Below are positions 1 to 5,895 of a DNA stretch of 6,535 nt, in pieces. Made by a program: the position numbers and the translations under genes. The notes below the pieces were generated by a model, which saw only the letters and a list, made by a program, of their open reading frames with translations, did not search any database and had not been told where the DNA came from. Source of the DNA: Rhodospirillales bacterium (GTDB lineage Bacteria > Pseudomonadota > Alphaproteobacteria > Rhodospirillales > JASLLV01); NCBI GenBank assembly GCA_030754475.1, contig JASMAE010000062.1, forward strand, positions 1 to 6,535, written 5' to 3'. Position 1 is the stretch's first letter. Each line of letters opens with the position of its first letter.

Positions 1-352
1 CGATGGCGCCGATCTCGGGCAGCAGCATCGCGGCGGGCGGGCGTCCGCCGCCGGGCCGCGCCCCGGCGGCCGGGCCGGACGCGCCGGCGGCGGCCTCGGC
101 GGGCCTTTCCGCGGTCAGAACGACGGTGGCGGAAAGCACGCCCGCAAGGCGATGAACGGCCTCTTCCGCCTGCTTGCGCAAGTCTTCGAGCGCGGGTCCG
201 CGCTGGGCGTCGACCTCGATGGCGAAAGCCACGTGTCCGTCCCGCACCTGAAGGCCCGACACCATTCCCAGCGTGACGATGCCGGCGCCGCGATCGGGAT
301 CGCGAATCTCTTTCAGCGCCTCGAGGATTTGCGTTTCGGTGACGTCCGCCAT
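1..352 (-). CDS. mrp: Mrp/ApbC family Fe-S cluster carrier ATPase, N-terminal part (cut by window edge)
   Basis: Reading the minus strand from the ATG at 352 gives an open frame to the window edge (117 complete codons). It begins MADVTETQILEALKEIRDPD and contains the features of the MIP18/DUF59 domain: IRDPDRGAGIV, LGMVSGL, and an ending LSATVVLTAER at about residue 85. This domain precedes the P-loop ATPase in Mrp/ApbC proteins, which carry iron-sulfur clusters to apoproteins in the cytosol. An Ala/Gly/Pro-rich linker follows (about residues 86-112), then LLPEIGAI, which in this family lies just before the deviant Walker A motif. The ATPase itself lies outside the window, so its motifs cannot be checked. 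The start is supported by a purine-rich Shine-Dalgarno (GGGGAGGGAG, complement of 361-370) 8 bases upstream. The gene is divergent from hflK. The usual D-P-C motif of stand-alone MIP18 proteins is DPD here. Domain assignment is firm; full-length identity is inferred. Confidence 0.88.
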   Translation of the reverse strand, partial: MADVTETQILEALKEIRDPDRGAGIVTLGMVSGLQVRDGHVAFAIEVDAQRGPALEDLRKQAEEAVHRLAGVLSATVVLTAERPAEAAAGASGPAAGARPGGGRPPAAMLLPEIGAI

Positions 353-403
353 GGTCGATGCTCCCTCCCCAGCGCCCAGGCCCGCCCACGGCCGGGGCTG
401 GCG

Positions 404-432
404 TTGCGCGTTCCGCTTCGCTAGCCTATAAA
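404..432 (+). promoter_or_regulatory. Candidate sigma-70-like promoter for hflK-hflC-DUF2065
   Basis: TTGCGC (404-409) and TATAAA (427-432) lie 17 bases apart on the plus strand. The -10 hexamer matches consensus at 5/6 and the -35 at 3/6. Initiation would be near 439, giving a leader of about 125 bases before hflK. The second AT-rich patch on this strand, TATAAG at 480-485, has no acceptable -35 partner upstream. Transcription from the candidate mrp promoter would run through this element. Confidence 0.35.
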
Positions 433-443
433 CATGCGCAAGG

Positions 444-492
444 GTGAGCGCATCCGATCCGCGGCGCGGGTCCCCTAGTTATAAGCGCTCAC
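444..492. repeat. 8-bp perfect inverted repeat in the mrp/hflK divergent region
   Basis: GTGAGCGC at 444-451 and its exact reverse complement GCGCTCAC at 485-492 are centred 41 bases apart, about four helical turns. The left arm sits just past the predicted hflK start site and the right arm lies inside the spacer of the predicted mrp promoter. A pair of regulator half-sites or a looping operator is possible, but an 8-bp repeat can arise by chance in GC-rich DNA. The remaining intergenic bases, 353-565, hold only the promoters and ribosome binding sites described here. Confidence 0.35.
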
Positions 493-505
493 GCCGCGTG
501 CTCAA
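478..505 (-). promoter_or_regulatory. Candidate sigma-70-like promoter for mrp
   Basis: On the minus strand, TTGAGC (505 down to 500) and TATAAC (483 down to 478) are separated by 16 bases. That is 4/6 and 5/6 matches to the TTGACA and TATAAT consensus. Transcription would start near 471, leaving an mrp leader of roughly 120 bases. This is seen by eye only; at this GC content an AT-rich hexamer is notable, but the call is unproven. Confidence 0.35.
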
Positions 506-565
506 GGTTGCGAACGCCGGTTCGACACCGCGCGGCGGGCGCGGCGGCACAAAGGAGCTTTTCTC

Positions 566-1657
566 ATGGCATGGAGCCCACAGGGCGGCGGTCAAGGCCC
601 CTGGGGTCGCGGGCCGGCCGGCCCGCAACCGCCCGATATCGAGGATATCCTGCGCCGCGGCCAGGACGCGTTCAAGCGCATTATGCCCGGTCGGTTGGGA
701 TCCGGGCGCGGGATCGCGCTCATCGTGATCGCGGTCGCGGCAATCTGGCTGGCCAGCGGGTTCTACCGCGTTCAGCCTGCCGAACAAGGGGTGGTTCTGT
801 TGTTCGGCCGCTGGATCCAGACCACGGATCCGGGCCTCAACTGGTTCTTTCCCTCGCCGATCGGCACCGTGATGACGCCCAACGTCGAGGTGATCAACCG
901 GGTCGAGGTTGGGCTGCGCGGCGCCGACGAGTCCGGGCGGGTAACGTCGAACGCGATCCGCGACGTGCCCGAGGAAAGCCTGATGCTAACGGGCGATCAG
1001 AACATCGCCGATTTGGACTTCACGGTTTTCTGGAAGGTCAAGGACGCGGGCGAGTTCCTGTTCAACATCCGCAACCCCGAGGCGACCGTGAAAGCCGTCG
1101 CCGAAAGCGCCATGCGCGAGGTGGTCGGCCAAACCACCCTGGAACAGGCGCTGACCGGGGGGCGGACCCCGGTCGAACAGAAGACCCGCACCCTCATGCA
1201 GCGCATTCTCGACACGTACGGCTCGGGTATTTCAATCAGCGAGGTCAAGCTGTTGAAGGTGGATCCCCCCGGCGCGGTCATCGACGCCTTCAACGAGGTC
1301 CAGCGCGCCCGCCAGGACAAGGAGCGCAAACAGAACGAGGCCCAGGCGTACGAGAACCGGGTCGTGCCGACGGCGCGCGGCGAGGCCGAGAAGATCATCC
1401 AGGAGGCCACCGCCTACAAGGAGAGGCTGGTGCTCGAGGCCGAAGGCCAGGCGCAGCGCTTCCTCGCGGTCTACGAATCGTACAAGATCGCACCCGAGGT
1501 CACGCGTCAGCGGCTCTATCTGGAGACCATGGAAGAGGTGATGCGGGGCACCGACAAGGTCATCATCGACTCCGGTCCCGGAGGCGGCTCCGGGGTCGTT
1601 CCCTACCTTCCGTTGAACGAGCTGCGCAAGCGCTCCACCGGAGGCACCAACCAATGA
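566..1657 (+). CDS. hflK: HflK, SPFH-family inner-membrane subunit of the FtsH-modulating HflKC complex
   Basis: The 363-residue product is HflK, which forms with HflC a large SPFH (prohibitin/stomatin-like) assembly around the FtsH protease and modulates membrane-protein turnover. The N-terminus is cytoplasmic and Gly/Pro/Trp-rich (residues 1-22). It is followed by the conserved PDIEDILRRGQDAFKR helix (23-38), one membrane segment (about 49-66, ALIVIAVAAIWLASGF) and the SPFH domain beginning YRVQPAEQGVVLLFGR. A charged coiled-coil region rich in Ala, Glu, Arg and Gln spans about 235-310 (EVQRARQDKERKQNEAQAY, then GEAEKIIQEA). The tail GGGSGVVPYLPLNEL is typical of HflK. It is shorter than the E. 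coli protein (about 419 residues) but of a length I regard as normal for alphaproteobacteria. The start is fixed by AAAGGAG at 551-557, 8 bases upstream. The stop overlaps the hflC start as ATGA, so the two are translationally coupled and should be made in similar amounts. Confidence 0.96.
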   Translation: MAWSPQGGGQGPWGRGPAGPQPPDIEDILRRGQDAFKRIMPGRLGSGRGIALIVIAVAAIWLASGFYRVQPAEQGVVLLFGRWIQTTDPGLNWFFPSPIGTVMTPNVEVINRVEVGLRGADESGRVTSNAIRDVPEESLMLTGDQNIADLDFTVFWKVKDAGEFLFNIRNPEATVKAVAESAMREVVGQTTLEQALTGGRTPVEQKTRTLMQRILDTYGSGISISEVKLLKVDPPGAVIDAFNEVQRARQDKERKQNEAQAYENRVVPTARGEAEKIIQEATAYKERLVLEAEGQAQRFLAVYESYKIAPEVTRQRLYLETMEEVMRGTDKVIIDSGPGGGSGVVPYLPLNELRKRSTGGTNQ

Positions 1658-2538
1658 GAAACCCGGCCGCGATCTTCGGGTTGATCGTCATCGCGCTCGG
1701 CGTCGTCGCCTTCGGAACGCTGTTCACGGTCGATCAGCGCGAACAGGTGATCGTGCTTCAGTTGGGCGAACCGAAGCGGGTGATCCGCAATCCGGGCCTC
1801 AACGTGAAGATCCCCTTCGTCCAGAACATCGTTAGGTTCGACAGGCGCATCCTCGACATGGATCCGCCCGCCGAACAGGTCCTGCTTTCGGACCAAAAGC
1901 GCATCAACGTCGACGCCTTCGCGCGTTACCGCATCATCGATCCATTGCGTTTCTATCAGTCGGCGAACAACGAGGGGCGGCTCCGCGACCGCCTCGGGGC
2001 GACCTTGAACTCAAGCGTTCGCAACGTGGTCGGTCTCCACCCCTTGACCGACCTTCTGTCACCCGAGCGCGACAACATCATGCGCCGCATCCACGACGAG
2101 GTGAATACGGTCGCCGAGGATCAGTTCGGCATCGAGATCGTCGACGTGCGCATCGGGCGCTCCGACCTGCCCGTGGAAATCGCCAACAACGTCTTCGACC
2201 GGATGCGCTCGGAGCGCGAGCGCGAGGCCAACCTGCTGCGCGCCGAGGGCGACGAGATCAAGCAGCGAATCACCGCCACCGCCGACAAGAAGCGAATCGT
2301 GATTCTCGCCGACGCGACCCAGAAATCCGAGATCCTGCGCGGCGAGGGCGAGGCCGCCGAGACGCGGATTCTCGGCGAGGCCCACAACGCGGGAATCGAG
2401 TTCTATTCGTTCCTGCGCTCGCTCGAATCCTACCGCAAGGCGATGGGCCCGGACGACACGACAATGGTGTTGCGCCCCGACAGCGACTACTTCCGCTTCT
2501 TCGGAGACATCACCGGCGAGGAACCGACGCAGCGATAG
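1654..2538 (+). CDS. hflC: HflC, SPFH-family inner-membrane subunit of the HflKC complex
   Basis: The 294-residue product is HflC, the partner of HflK. A single N-terminal membrane segment (about residues 5-24, AAIFGLIVIALGVVAFGTLF) is followed by the SPFH domain (TVDQREQVIVLQLGEPKRVI, then NPGLNVKIPFVQNIVRFDRR). Conserved stretches are LSDQKRINVDAFARYRIIDP and the FGIEIVDVRIGRSDLP region. The coiled coil starts FDRMRSEREREANLLRAEG and continues through the Ala/Glu/Gly-rich GEGEAAETRILGEA. The C-terminus SDYFRFFGD resembles other alphaproteobacterial HflC proteins. The same frame stays open upstream to 508, but that part is read across hflK and is not coding. The real start is the ATG at 1654, which overlaps the hflK stop by four bases and has GGAGG (1640-1644) 9 bases upstream. 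E. coli HflC is about 334 residues, so this copy is modestly shorter. The 89 bases after the stop contain only weak GC-rich inverted repeats. Confidence 0.96.
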   Translation: MRNPAAIFGLIVIALGVVAFGTLFTVDQREQVIVLQLGEPKRVIRNPGLNVKIPFVQNIVRFDRRILDMDPPAEQVLLSDQKRINVDAFARYRIIDPLRFYQSANNEGRLRDRLGATLNSSVRNVVGLHPLTDLLSPERDNIMRRIHDEVNTVAEDQFGIEIVDVRIGRSDLPVEIANNVFDRMRSEREREANLLRAEGDEIKQRITATADKKRIVILADATQKSEILRGEGEAAETRILGEAHNAGIEFYSFLRSLESYRKAMGPDDTTMVLRPDSDYFRFFGDITGEEPTQR

Positions 2539-2627
2539 GCGCGCCCACGCCGGCGCTCTAAATCGCCGCCCCGGGTCGTGGTCCGAGTCGGGCCGCCGCC
2601 CGCTACGCCTTTTTCACGTGAGGCACC

Positions 2628-2813
2628 ATGTCGGATCTCTTGACCGGGCTCGCGCTCGCCATCGCGATCGAAGGGACCTTGTACGCGCTCTTTCCCGACG
2701 GCATGAAGCGGATGATGGCCGTCCTGCAGACGCAGCCGCCGGGCCGGCTTCGCAACGCGGGCCTGGTCATGGCCGCGACGGGGGTGGGGATCGTCTGGCT
2801 CGTCAGGGGATGA
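2628..2813 (+). CDS. DUF2065 (YjeT-like) small inner-membrane protein
   Basis: The 61-residue product matches the DUF2065/YjeT family, which has no established function. It has two hydrophobic segments, about residues 4-22 (LLTGLALAIAIEGTLYALF) and 44-60 (AGLVMAATGVGIVWLVR). A short basic loop between them contains PDGMKRMM and the QPPGRLR motif. The acidic residue E15 inside the first segment and the LFP turn after it are family hallmarks as I know them. In E. coli yjeT lies just downstream of hflC, so the order hflK-hflC-DUF2065 found here supports the call and suggests a role linked to HflKC or FtsH. The start has GTGAGG (2618-2623) only 4 bases upstream, a tight spacing. It is probably co-transcribed with hflC, 89 bases upstream. 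The upstream GTG at 2618 is in another frame and is a shadow. Confidence 0.9.
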   Translation: MSDLLTGLALAIAIEGTLYALFPDGMKRMMAVLQTQPPGRLRNAGLVMAATGVGIVWLVRG

Positions 2814-2814
2814 A

Positions 2815-2842
2815 CGGTCGCGAACCTAGGTTTCAGCGACCG
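2815..2842 (+). terminator. Stem-loop after DUF2065, possible weak terminator or operator palindrome
   Basis: CGGTCGC (2815-2821) pairs perfectly with GCGACCG (2836-2842). Nested inside is the 10-base palindrome AACCTAGGTT (2823-2832), offset so that a small 1x3 internal loop separates the two parts. The structure begins two bases after the DUF2065 stop codon. No T-tract follows (GTCTTGCATG), so it is not a standard intrinsic terminator. It may stabilise the hflKC mRNA end, attenuate read-through into degP, or act as a DNA palindrome for a regulator of degP. Confidence 0.4.
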
Positions 2843-2871
2843 GTCTTGCATGCCTCGGACGTGAACACTAG

Positions 2872-2900
2872 ATGGCAGGCACGCGGGAATCATCTATGAT
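2872..2900 (+). promoter_or_regulatory. Candidate sigma-70-like promoter for degP
   Basis: ATGGCA (2872-2877, 4/6 to TTGACA) and TATGAT (2895-2900, 5/6 to TATAAT) have the ideal 17-base spacing. Initiation near 2907 would leave a leader of about 31 bases containing the strong AAGGAG. If correct, the in-frame ATG codons at 2872, 2896 and 2899 lie within the promoter and cannot be the start. Confidence 0.4.
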
Positions 2901-2922
2901 GACGACCGCCCGAATCGCACCT

Positions 2923-2928
2923 AAGGAG
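2923..2928 (+). promoter_or_regulatory. Ribosome binding site that selects the degP GTG start
   Basis: AAGGAG lies 9 bases before the in-frame GTG at 2938 and 21 bases before the next in-frame ATG at 2950. The ATG at 2933 is out of frame and too close. No comparable site precedes the in-frame ATG at 2872 or 2896. Confidence 0.7.
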
Positions 2929-2937
2929 AAGAATGCC

Positions 2938-4434
2938 GTGATTCGCGCGATGAACCAAACGAACGGCGCCCCCGGGGGCGCAACCAAGCTGCGCGGGGTG
3001 CGGACCCGAACGGCGGCGGGCGTAGCGGTATTGGCCTTCGTGGCCGGATTGATGACGTCCGGCGAGGCCTTTGCCCGCGCCGCGCCCGAGAATTTCGCCG
3101 ATCTCGCGGAAAGGTTGTTGCCGGCGGTGGTCAACATCTCGACGACCCAGCGGATCGAGGGCCGCACCGGTCCCGAACTGCCGCAGTTTCCGCCCGGTTC
3201 ACCGTTCGAGGAGTTCTTCAAGGAGTTCTTCGAGCGCAACCAGCCGCCCCAGGGACGCCGGCGGGCGACGTCACTGGGCTCGGGCTTTATCATCGATCCC
3301 GACGGCTACGTCGTGACCAACAACCACGTCATCCAGGATGCCGACGAGATCACCGTCATCACCCACGACAATCGCCGCCTCGAGGCGACGCTCGTGGGGC
3401 GCGACCCGAAGACGGATCTCGCCCTCCTCAAGGTCGAGGCCGGAGAAAAATTGCCCGCGGTGCGTTTCGGGGATTCGGACGCGACGCGGGTGGGCGACTG
3501 GATCATCGCCATCGGCAACCCGTTCGGGCTCGGCGGAACGGTGACGGCCGGGATCATCTCGGCCAGGGGGCGTGACATCAAGGCGGGTCCGTACGACGAT
3601 TTCCTTCAGACCGACGCCTCCATCAACCGCGGCAACTCGGGCGGTCCCATGTTCAACACGAACGGCGAGGTGATCGGGATCAACACTGCCATCTACTCGC
3701 CGACGGGGAACAGCGTCGGCATCGGCTTCTCGATTCCGAGCGCCACGGCCGAACCGGTGATCAACCAACTTCTAGATTCGGGCGAGGTACGCCGCGGATG
3801 GCTGGGCGTGCATATCCAGACCGTGACCGAGGAGCTTGCTGAGACCCTCGGGCTCGACCGGCCCCGAGGCGCCTTGGTCGCCAGCGTGATCGAGGGCGGA
3901 CCGGCGGAGCAGGCCGGCGTCAAGGCGGGCGACGTCATCGTCCAGTTCGCCGACCGCGAAGTTGAGGAAATGCGCCGACTGCCCCGAATCGTGGCCGAGA
4001 CCCCGGTCGGGCGCGACGTCGCGGTCGTCGTCTGGCGCGATCGCCAGGAGACCCGTCTCAGCGTCGCCGTCGGTGAGTTGAGGGAAGAAGAGACCGTGGT
4101 CGCGTCACGCCCCGCGAGCGGCGAGACCACCAACGTGGAAATCGGTCTTACCCTTTCCGAGGTGACGCCGGCGCTTCGCGAACGCTTCGAGCTCGAAGAG
4201 AATACCAAAGGGGTCGTAATCACCGACGTGGATGCCTCTGGGCCGGCCGCCGACAAGGACCTGCTCCCGGGCGACGTCATCGTCGAGGTCAGCCAGGAAG
4301 AGGTCGACTCGCCTGGAGACTTGGCGACCAAGGTCGAAAAGGCGCGATCGGCCGGCCAGAAGTCGGTCCTTCTGCTCGTCGAAAGCAAGCGCGGCGGGCT
4401 GCGGTTCATCGCGCTCCGCATCGAAAAGAGTTGA
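2938..4434 (+). CDS. degP: DegP/DegQ (Do-like, HtrA family) periplasmic serine endoprotease
   Basis: The 498-residue product is a complete HtrA-family protease that degrades or refolds damaged envelope proteins in the periplasm. A signal peptide is visible: basic KLRGVRTR, hydrophobic core about residues 25-40 and a likely cleavage after AFA (46) or ARA (48). The trypsin-like domain carries the full triad: H130 in TNNHV, D160 in TDLALLKV and S234 in RGNSGGP. A Phe/Pro/Glu-rich LA-loop-like segment precedes it (FEEFFKEFFE). PDZ1 starts at about 287 (GWLGV) and PDZ2 at about 400, running to the C-terminus, with GDVIV in each. The GTG start at 2938 is preferred because of AAGGAG at 2923-2928; the frame is open from an ATG at 2872 (520 residues), and ATG 2950 is the other alternative. 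DegP, DegQ and MucD cannot be separated from sequence alone, so the symbol is a family label. Position behind hflKC-DUF2065 joins inner-membrane and periplasmic quality control; a separate promoter is likely. Confidence 0.94.
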   Translation: MIRAMNQTNGAPGGATKLRGVRTRTAAGVAVLAFVAGLMTSGEAFARAAPENFADLAERLLPAVVNISTTQRIEGRTGPELPQFPPGSPFEEFFKEFFERNQPPQGRRRATSLGSGFIIDPDGYVVTNNHVIQDADEITVITHDNRRLEATLVGRDPKTDLALLKVEAGEKLPAVRFGDSDATRVGDWIIAIGNPFGLGGTVTAGIISARGRDIKAGPYDDFLQTDASINRGNSGGPMFNTNGEVIGINTAIYSPTGNSVGIGFSIPSATAEPVINQLLDSGEVRRGWLGVHIQTVTEELAETLGLDRPRGALVASVIEGGPAEQAGVKAGDVIVQFADREVEEMRRLPRIVAETPVGRDVAVVVWRDRQETRLSVAVGELREEETVVASRPASGETTNVEIGLTLSEVTPALRERFELEENTKGVVITDVDASGPAADKDLLPGDVIVEVSQEEVDSPGDLATKVEKARSAGQKSVLLLVESKRGGLRFIALRIEKS

Positions 4435-4443
4435 GCTGCCGCG

Positions 4444-4471
4444 GACGGTGCGCGGCGGGCGCCCAACCGTC
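4444..4471 (+). terminator. First stem-loop after degP
   Basis: GACGGT (4444-4449) pairs with ACCGTC (4466-4471), and the adjoining GCGC (4450-4453) pairs with GCGC (4459-4462). This gives 10 base pairs with a three-base bulge on the 3' side and a five-base loop. It starts 10 bases after the degP stop. No T-tract follows, so a role as an mRNA 3' end or a Rho-dependent or weak terminator is inferred only. Confidence 0.35.
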
Positions 4472-4477
4472 AGTCGG

Positions 4478-4502
4478 TCCCGCCACTCTTCGAGCGGCGG
4501 GA
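4478..4502 (+). terminator. Second stem-loop, between degP and trpB2
   Basis: TCCCGCC (4478-4484) pairs with GGCGGGA (4496-4502). After one A-C mismatch, CTC pairs with GAG around a TTC loop (4489-4491). This is a compact GC-rich hairpin, stronger than the first, ending 11 bases before the trpB2 Shine-Dalgarno. The following bases (AGTTAATG) are not a U-tract. It may end degP transcription or be a leader structure affecting trpB2. Confidence 0.4.
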
Positions 4503-4513
4503 AGTTAATGTGC

Positions 4514-4520
4514 AGGGGGG
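4514..4520 (+). promoter_or_regulatory. Ribosome binding site selecting the trpB2 ATG start
   Basis: AGGGGGG ends 7 bases before the ATG at 4528. The frame is also open from a GTG at 4510, which would add six residues, but that GTG overlaps the purine run and has no site of its own. Confidence 0.65.
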
Positions 4521-4527
4521 ATTCAAA

Positions 4528-5895
4528 ATGAGCGACGCCGTCAAGTACGTGCTGGCCGAGGACCGAATTCCGAAGGCCTGGTACAATATCGCCGCCGACC
4601 TTCCGCAACCGCCGCCGCCCGTGCTCCACCCCGGCACCGGCCAGCCCATTGGCCCGGACGATCTGGCGCCGCTGTTTCCGATGGCGCTGATCGGCCAGGA
4701 GGTGAGCACCGAGCGCGAGATCGAAATCCCCGGTCCGGTGCGCGACGTTTATCGCCTGTGGCGGCCGACGCCGCTATATCGGGCGCGAGGGCTGGAACGG
4801 GCGCTCGATACGCCGGCCAAGATCTACTACAAGTACGAAGGGGTCAGCCCGGCGGGCAGCCACAAACCGAACACGTCGGTCGCCCAGGCCTTCTACAACA
4901 AGGAAGAGGGAAGCACGCGCCTCACCACCGAAACCGGCGCCGGGCAATGGGGCTCCGCGCTGGCCTTCGCGGGCGCGCTGTTCGGGCTCGAGGTCGACGT
5001 CTACATGGTGCGCGTGAGCTTCGAGCAGAAGCCCTACCGCAAGGCCATCATGGAAACCTACGGCGCACGCTGCGTGGCCAGCCCGAGCGAGGAGACCGCG
5101 GCCGGCCGCGCGATCCTCGCCAAGGACCCGACGTCCACGGGCAGCCTCGGGATTGCCATCTCGGAGGCGGTGGAAGTCGCGGCCCAGAACGATGACACCA
5201 AGTATTCGCTCGGCAGCGTGCTCAACCACGTGCTCCTGCATCAAACCGTGGTCGGCCTCGAGGCGATCGAGCAGATGGAAATGGCGGGCGAATATCCCGA
5301 CATCTTGGTGGGATGCGCGGGCGGCGGCAGCAACTTCTCAGGCCTCGTCTTCCCCTTCTTGGGGCGCAAACTCCGCGACGGCCAGGACGTGCGCATCATC
5401 GCCGCCGAACCGGCCGCCTGCCCCACCCTGACGCGCGGCCGGTACGCTTACGACTTCGGCGATACGGGTCACCTGACCCCGCTCGTGAAGATGTACACGC
5501 TGGGATCGCAGTTCGTGCCCTCGGGCATTCATGCGGGCGGGCTCCGCTACCATGGGATGTCGCCCATGGTCAGCCATCTCAAGGAACTCGGCCTCATCGA
5601 AGCGCGCGCCTATCGCCAGGGTGAGTGCTTCGCAGCGGGGATCCGGTTCGCCCACGCGGAAGGCATTGTTCCCGCCCCGGAACCGACGCACGCGATCAAG
5701 GCGGTGATCGACGAGGCGCTCGCGTGCAAGGAAGAGGGCGTGGCGCGAACGATCCTCTTCAACCTCTGTGGCCACGGGCACTTCGACATGCAGGCCTATA
5801 CGGACTATCTCGCGGGAACGCTTGTCGACGAAGAACTCGCCGAGGATACGCTCGCGGGCGGTTTCGCGGGCCTGCCTCCGGTCGCGGCCCAGTAA
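4528..5895 (+). CDS. trpB2: TrpB2-type tryptophan synthase beta-like, PLP-dependent enzyme
   Basis: The 455-residue product is a fold-type II PLP enzyme of the TrpB2 group (TIGR01415 type). It is predicted to join indole to the three-carbon unit of serine or phosphoserine to make tryptophan in the cytosol. The TrpB2 N-terminal extension is clear: DRIPKAWYNIAADLP, LHPGTG, then LAPLFPMALIGQEVSTER. RPTPLYRA (79-86) follows. K113 in GSHKPNT is the Schiff-base lysine, E135 in LTTETGAGQWG the expected catalytic acid, and GCAGGGSNF (about 262-270) the phosphate cradle. Near the end, NLCGHGHFD has cysteine (C414) where TrpB proteins usually have the serine that contacts the pyridine nitrogen. Length is normal. 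The ATG at 4528 is chosen over GTG 4510 because of AGGGGGG at 4514-4520. No trpA or other trp gene is visible, so it is not part of a classical trp operon here. The DUF1015 gene follows with no gap, so the two are almost surely co-expressed. Confidence 0.93.
   Translation: MSDAVKYVLAEDRIPKAWYNIAADLPQPPPPVLHPGTGQPIGPDDLAPLFPMALIGQEVSTEREIEIPGPVRDVYRLWRPTPLYRARGLERALDTPAKIYYKYEGVSPAGSHKPNTSVAQAFYNKEEGSTRLTTETGAGQWGSALAFAGALFGLEVDVYMVRVSFEQKPYRKAIMETYGARCVASPSEETAAGRAILAKDPTSTGSLGIAISEAVEVAAQNDDTKYSLGSVLNHVLLHQTVVGLEAIEQMEMAGEYPDILVGCAGGGSNFSGLVFPFLGRKLRDGQDVRIIAAEPAACPTLTRGRYAYDFGDTGHLTPLVKMYTLGSQFVPSGIHAGGLRYHGMSPMVSHLKELGLIEARAYRQGECFAAGIRFAHAEGIVPAPEPTHAIKAVIDEALACKEEGVARTILFNLCGHGHFDMQAYTDYLAGTLVDEELAEDTLAGGFAGLPPVAAQ

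Noticed and set aside
472..484. CCCCTAGT as a possible sigma-32 heat-shock -10 element for hflK.
   Set aside because: No CTTGAA-like -35 at the right distance upstream.
515..540. GGTTCGAC near 519-526 resembling a tRNA T-loop.
   Set aside because: The flanking bases do not form a five-pair T-stem and no acceptor, D or anticodon arms can be built around it.
508..1653. Open frame (+1 frame) running across all of hflK and joining hflC in frame, suggesting a 676-residue fusion.
   Set aside because: The upstream part is Arg/Gly/Pro-rich low-quality sequence typical of a shifted frame in GC-rich DNA; hflK occupies the same bases with clear homology, and hflC has its own start and ribosome binding site.
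2551..2614. Hairpins CGGCG/CGCCG (2551-2568) and GGGC/GCCC (2590-2601) followed by TTTTT at 2610-2614 as a terminator between hflC and DUF2065.
   Set aside because: Stems are short, and the T-run is separated from the nearest stem by eight bases and lies next to the DUF2065 ribosome binding site; not a credible intrinsic terminator.
2821..2848. CGAACCT followed after 16 bases by TCTTG as a possible sigma-E (envelope stress) promoter for degP.
   Set aside because: Both elements match the enterobacterial consensus only partly, the region is better explained by the inverted repeat, and alphaproteobacteria use different ECF systems; no GGAAC/CGTT EcfG-type site is visible either.
2618..2899. 93-codon frame from a GTG at 2618 overlapping DUF2065.
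   Set aside because: Arg/Gly/His-rich shifted frame without motifs; the DUF2065 frame has two membrane segments and family motifs.
3693..4466. 257-codon antisense open frame across the degP PDZ region.
   Set aside because: Ser/Thr/Arg-rich composition with no motif, opposite well-conserved PDZ domains; a shadow frame.
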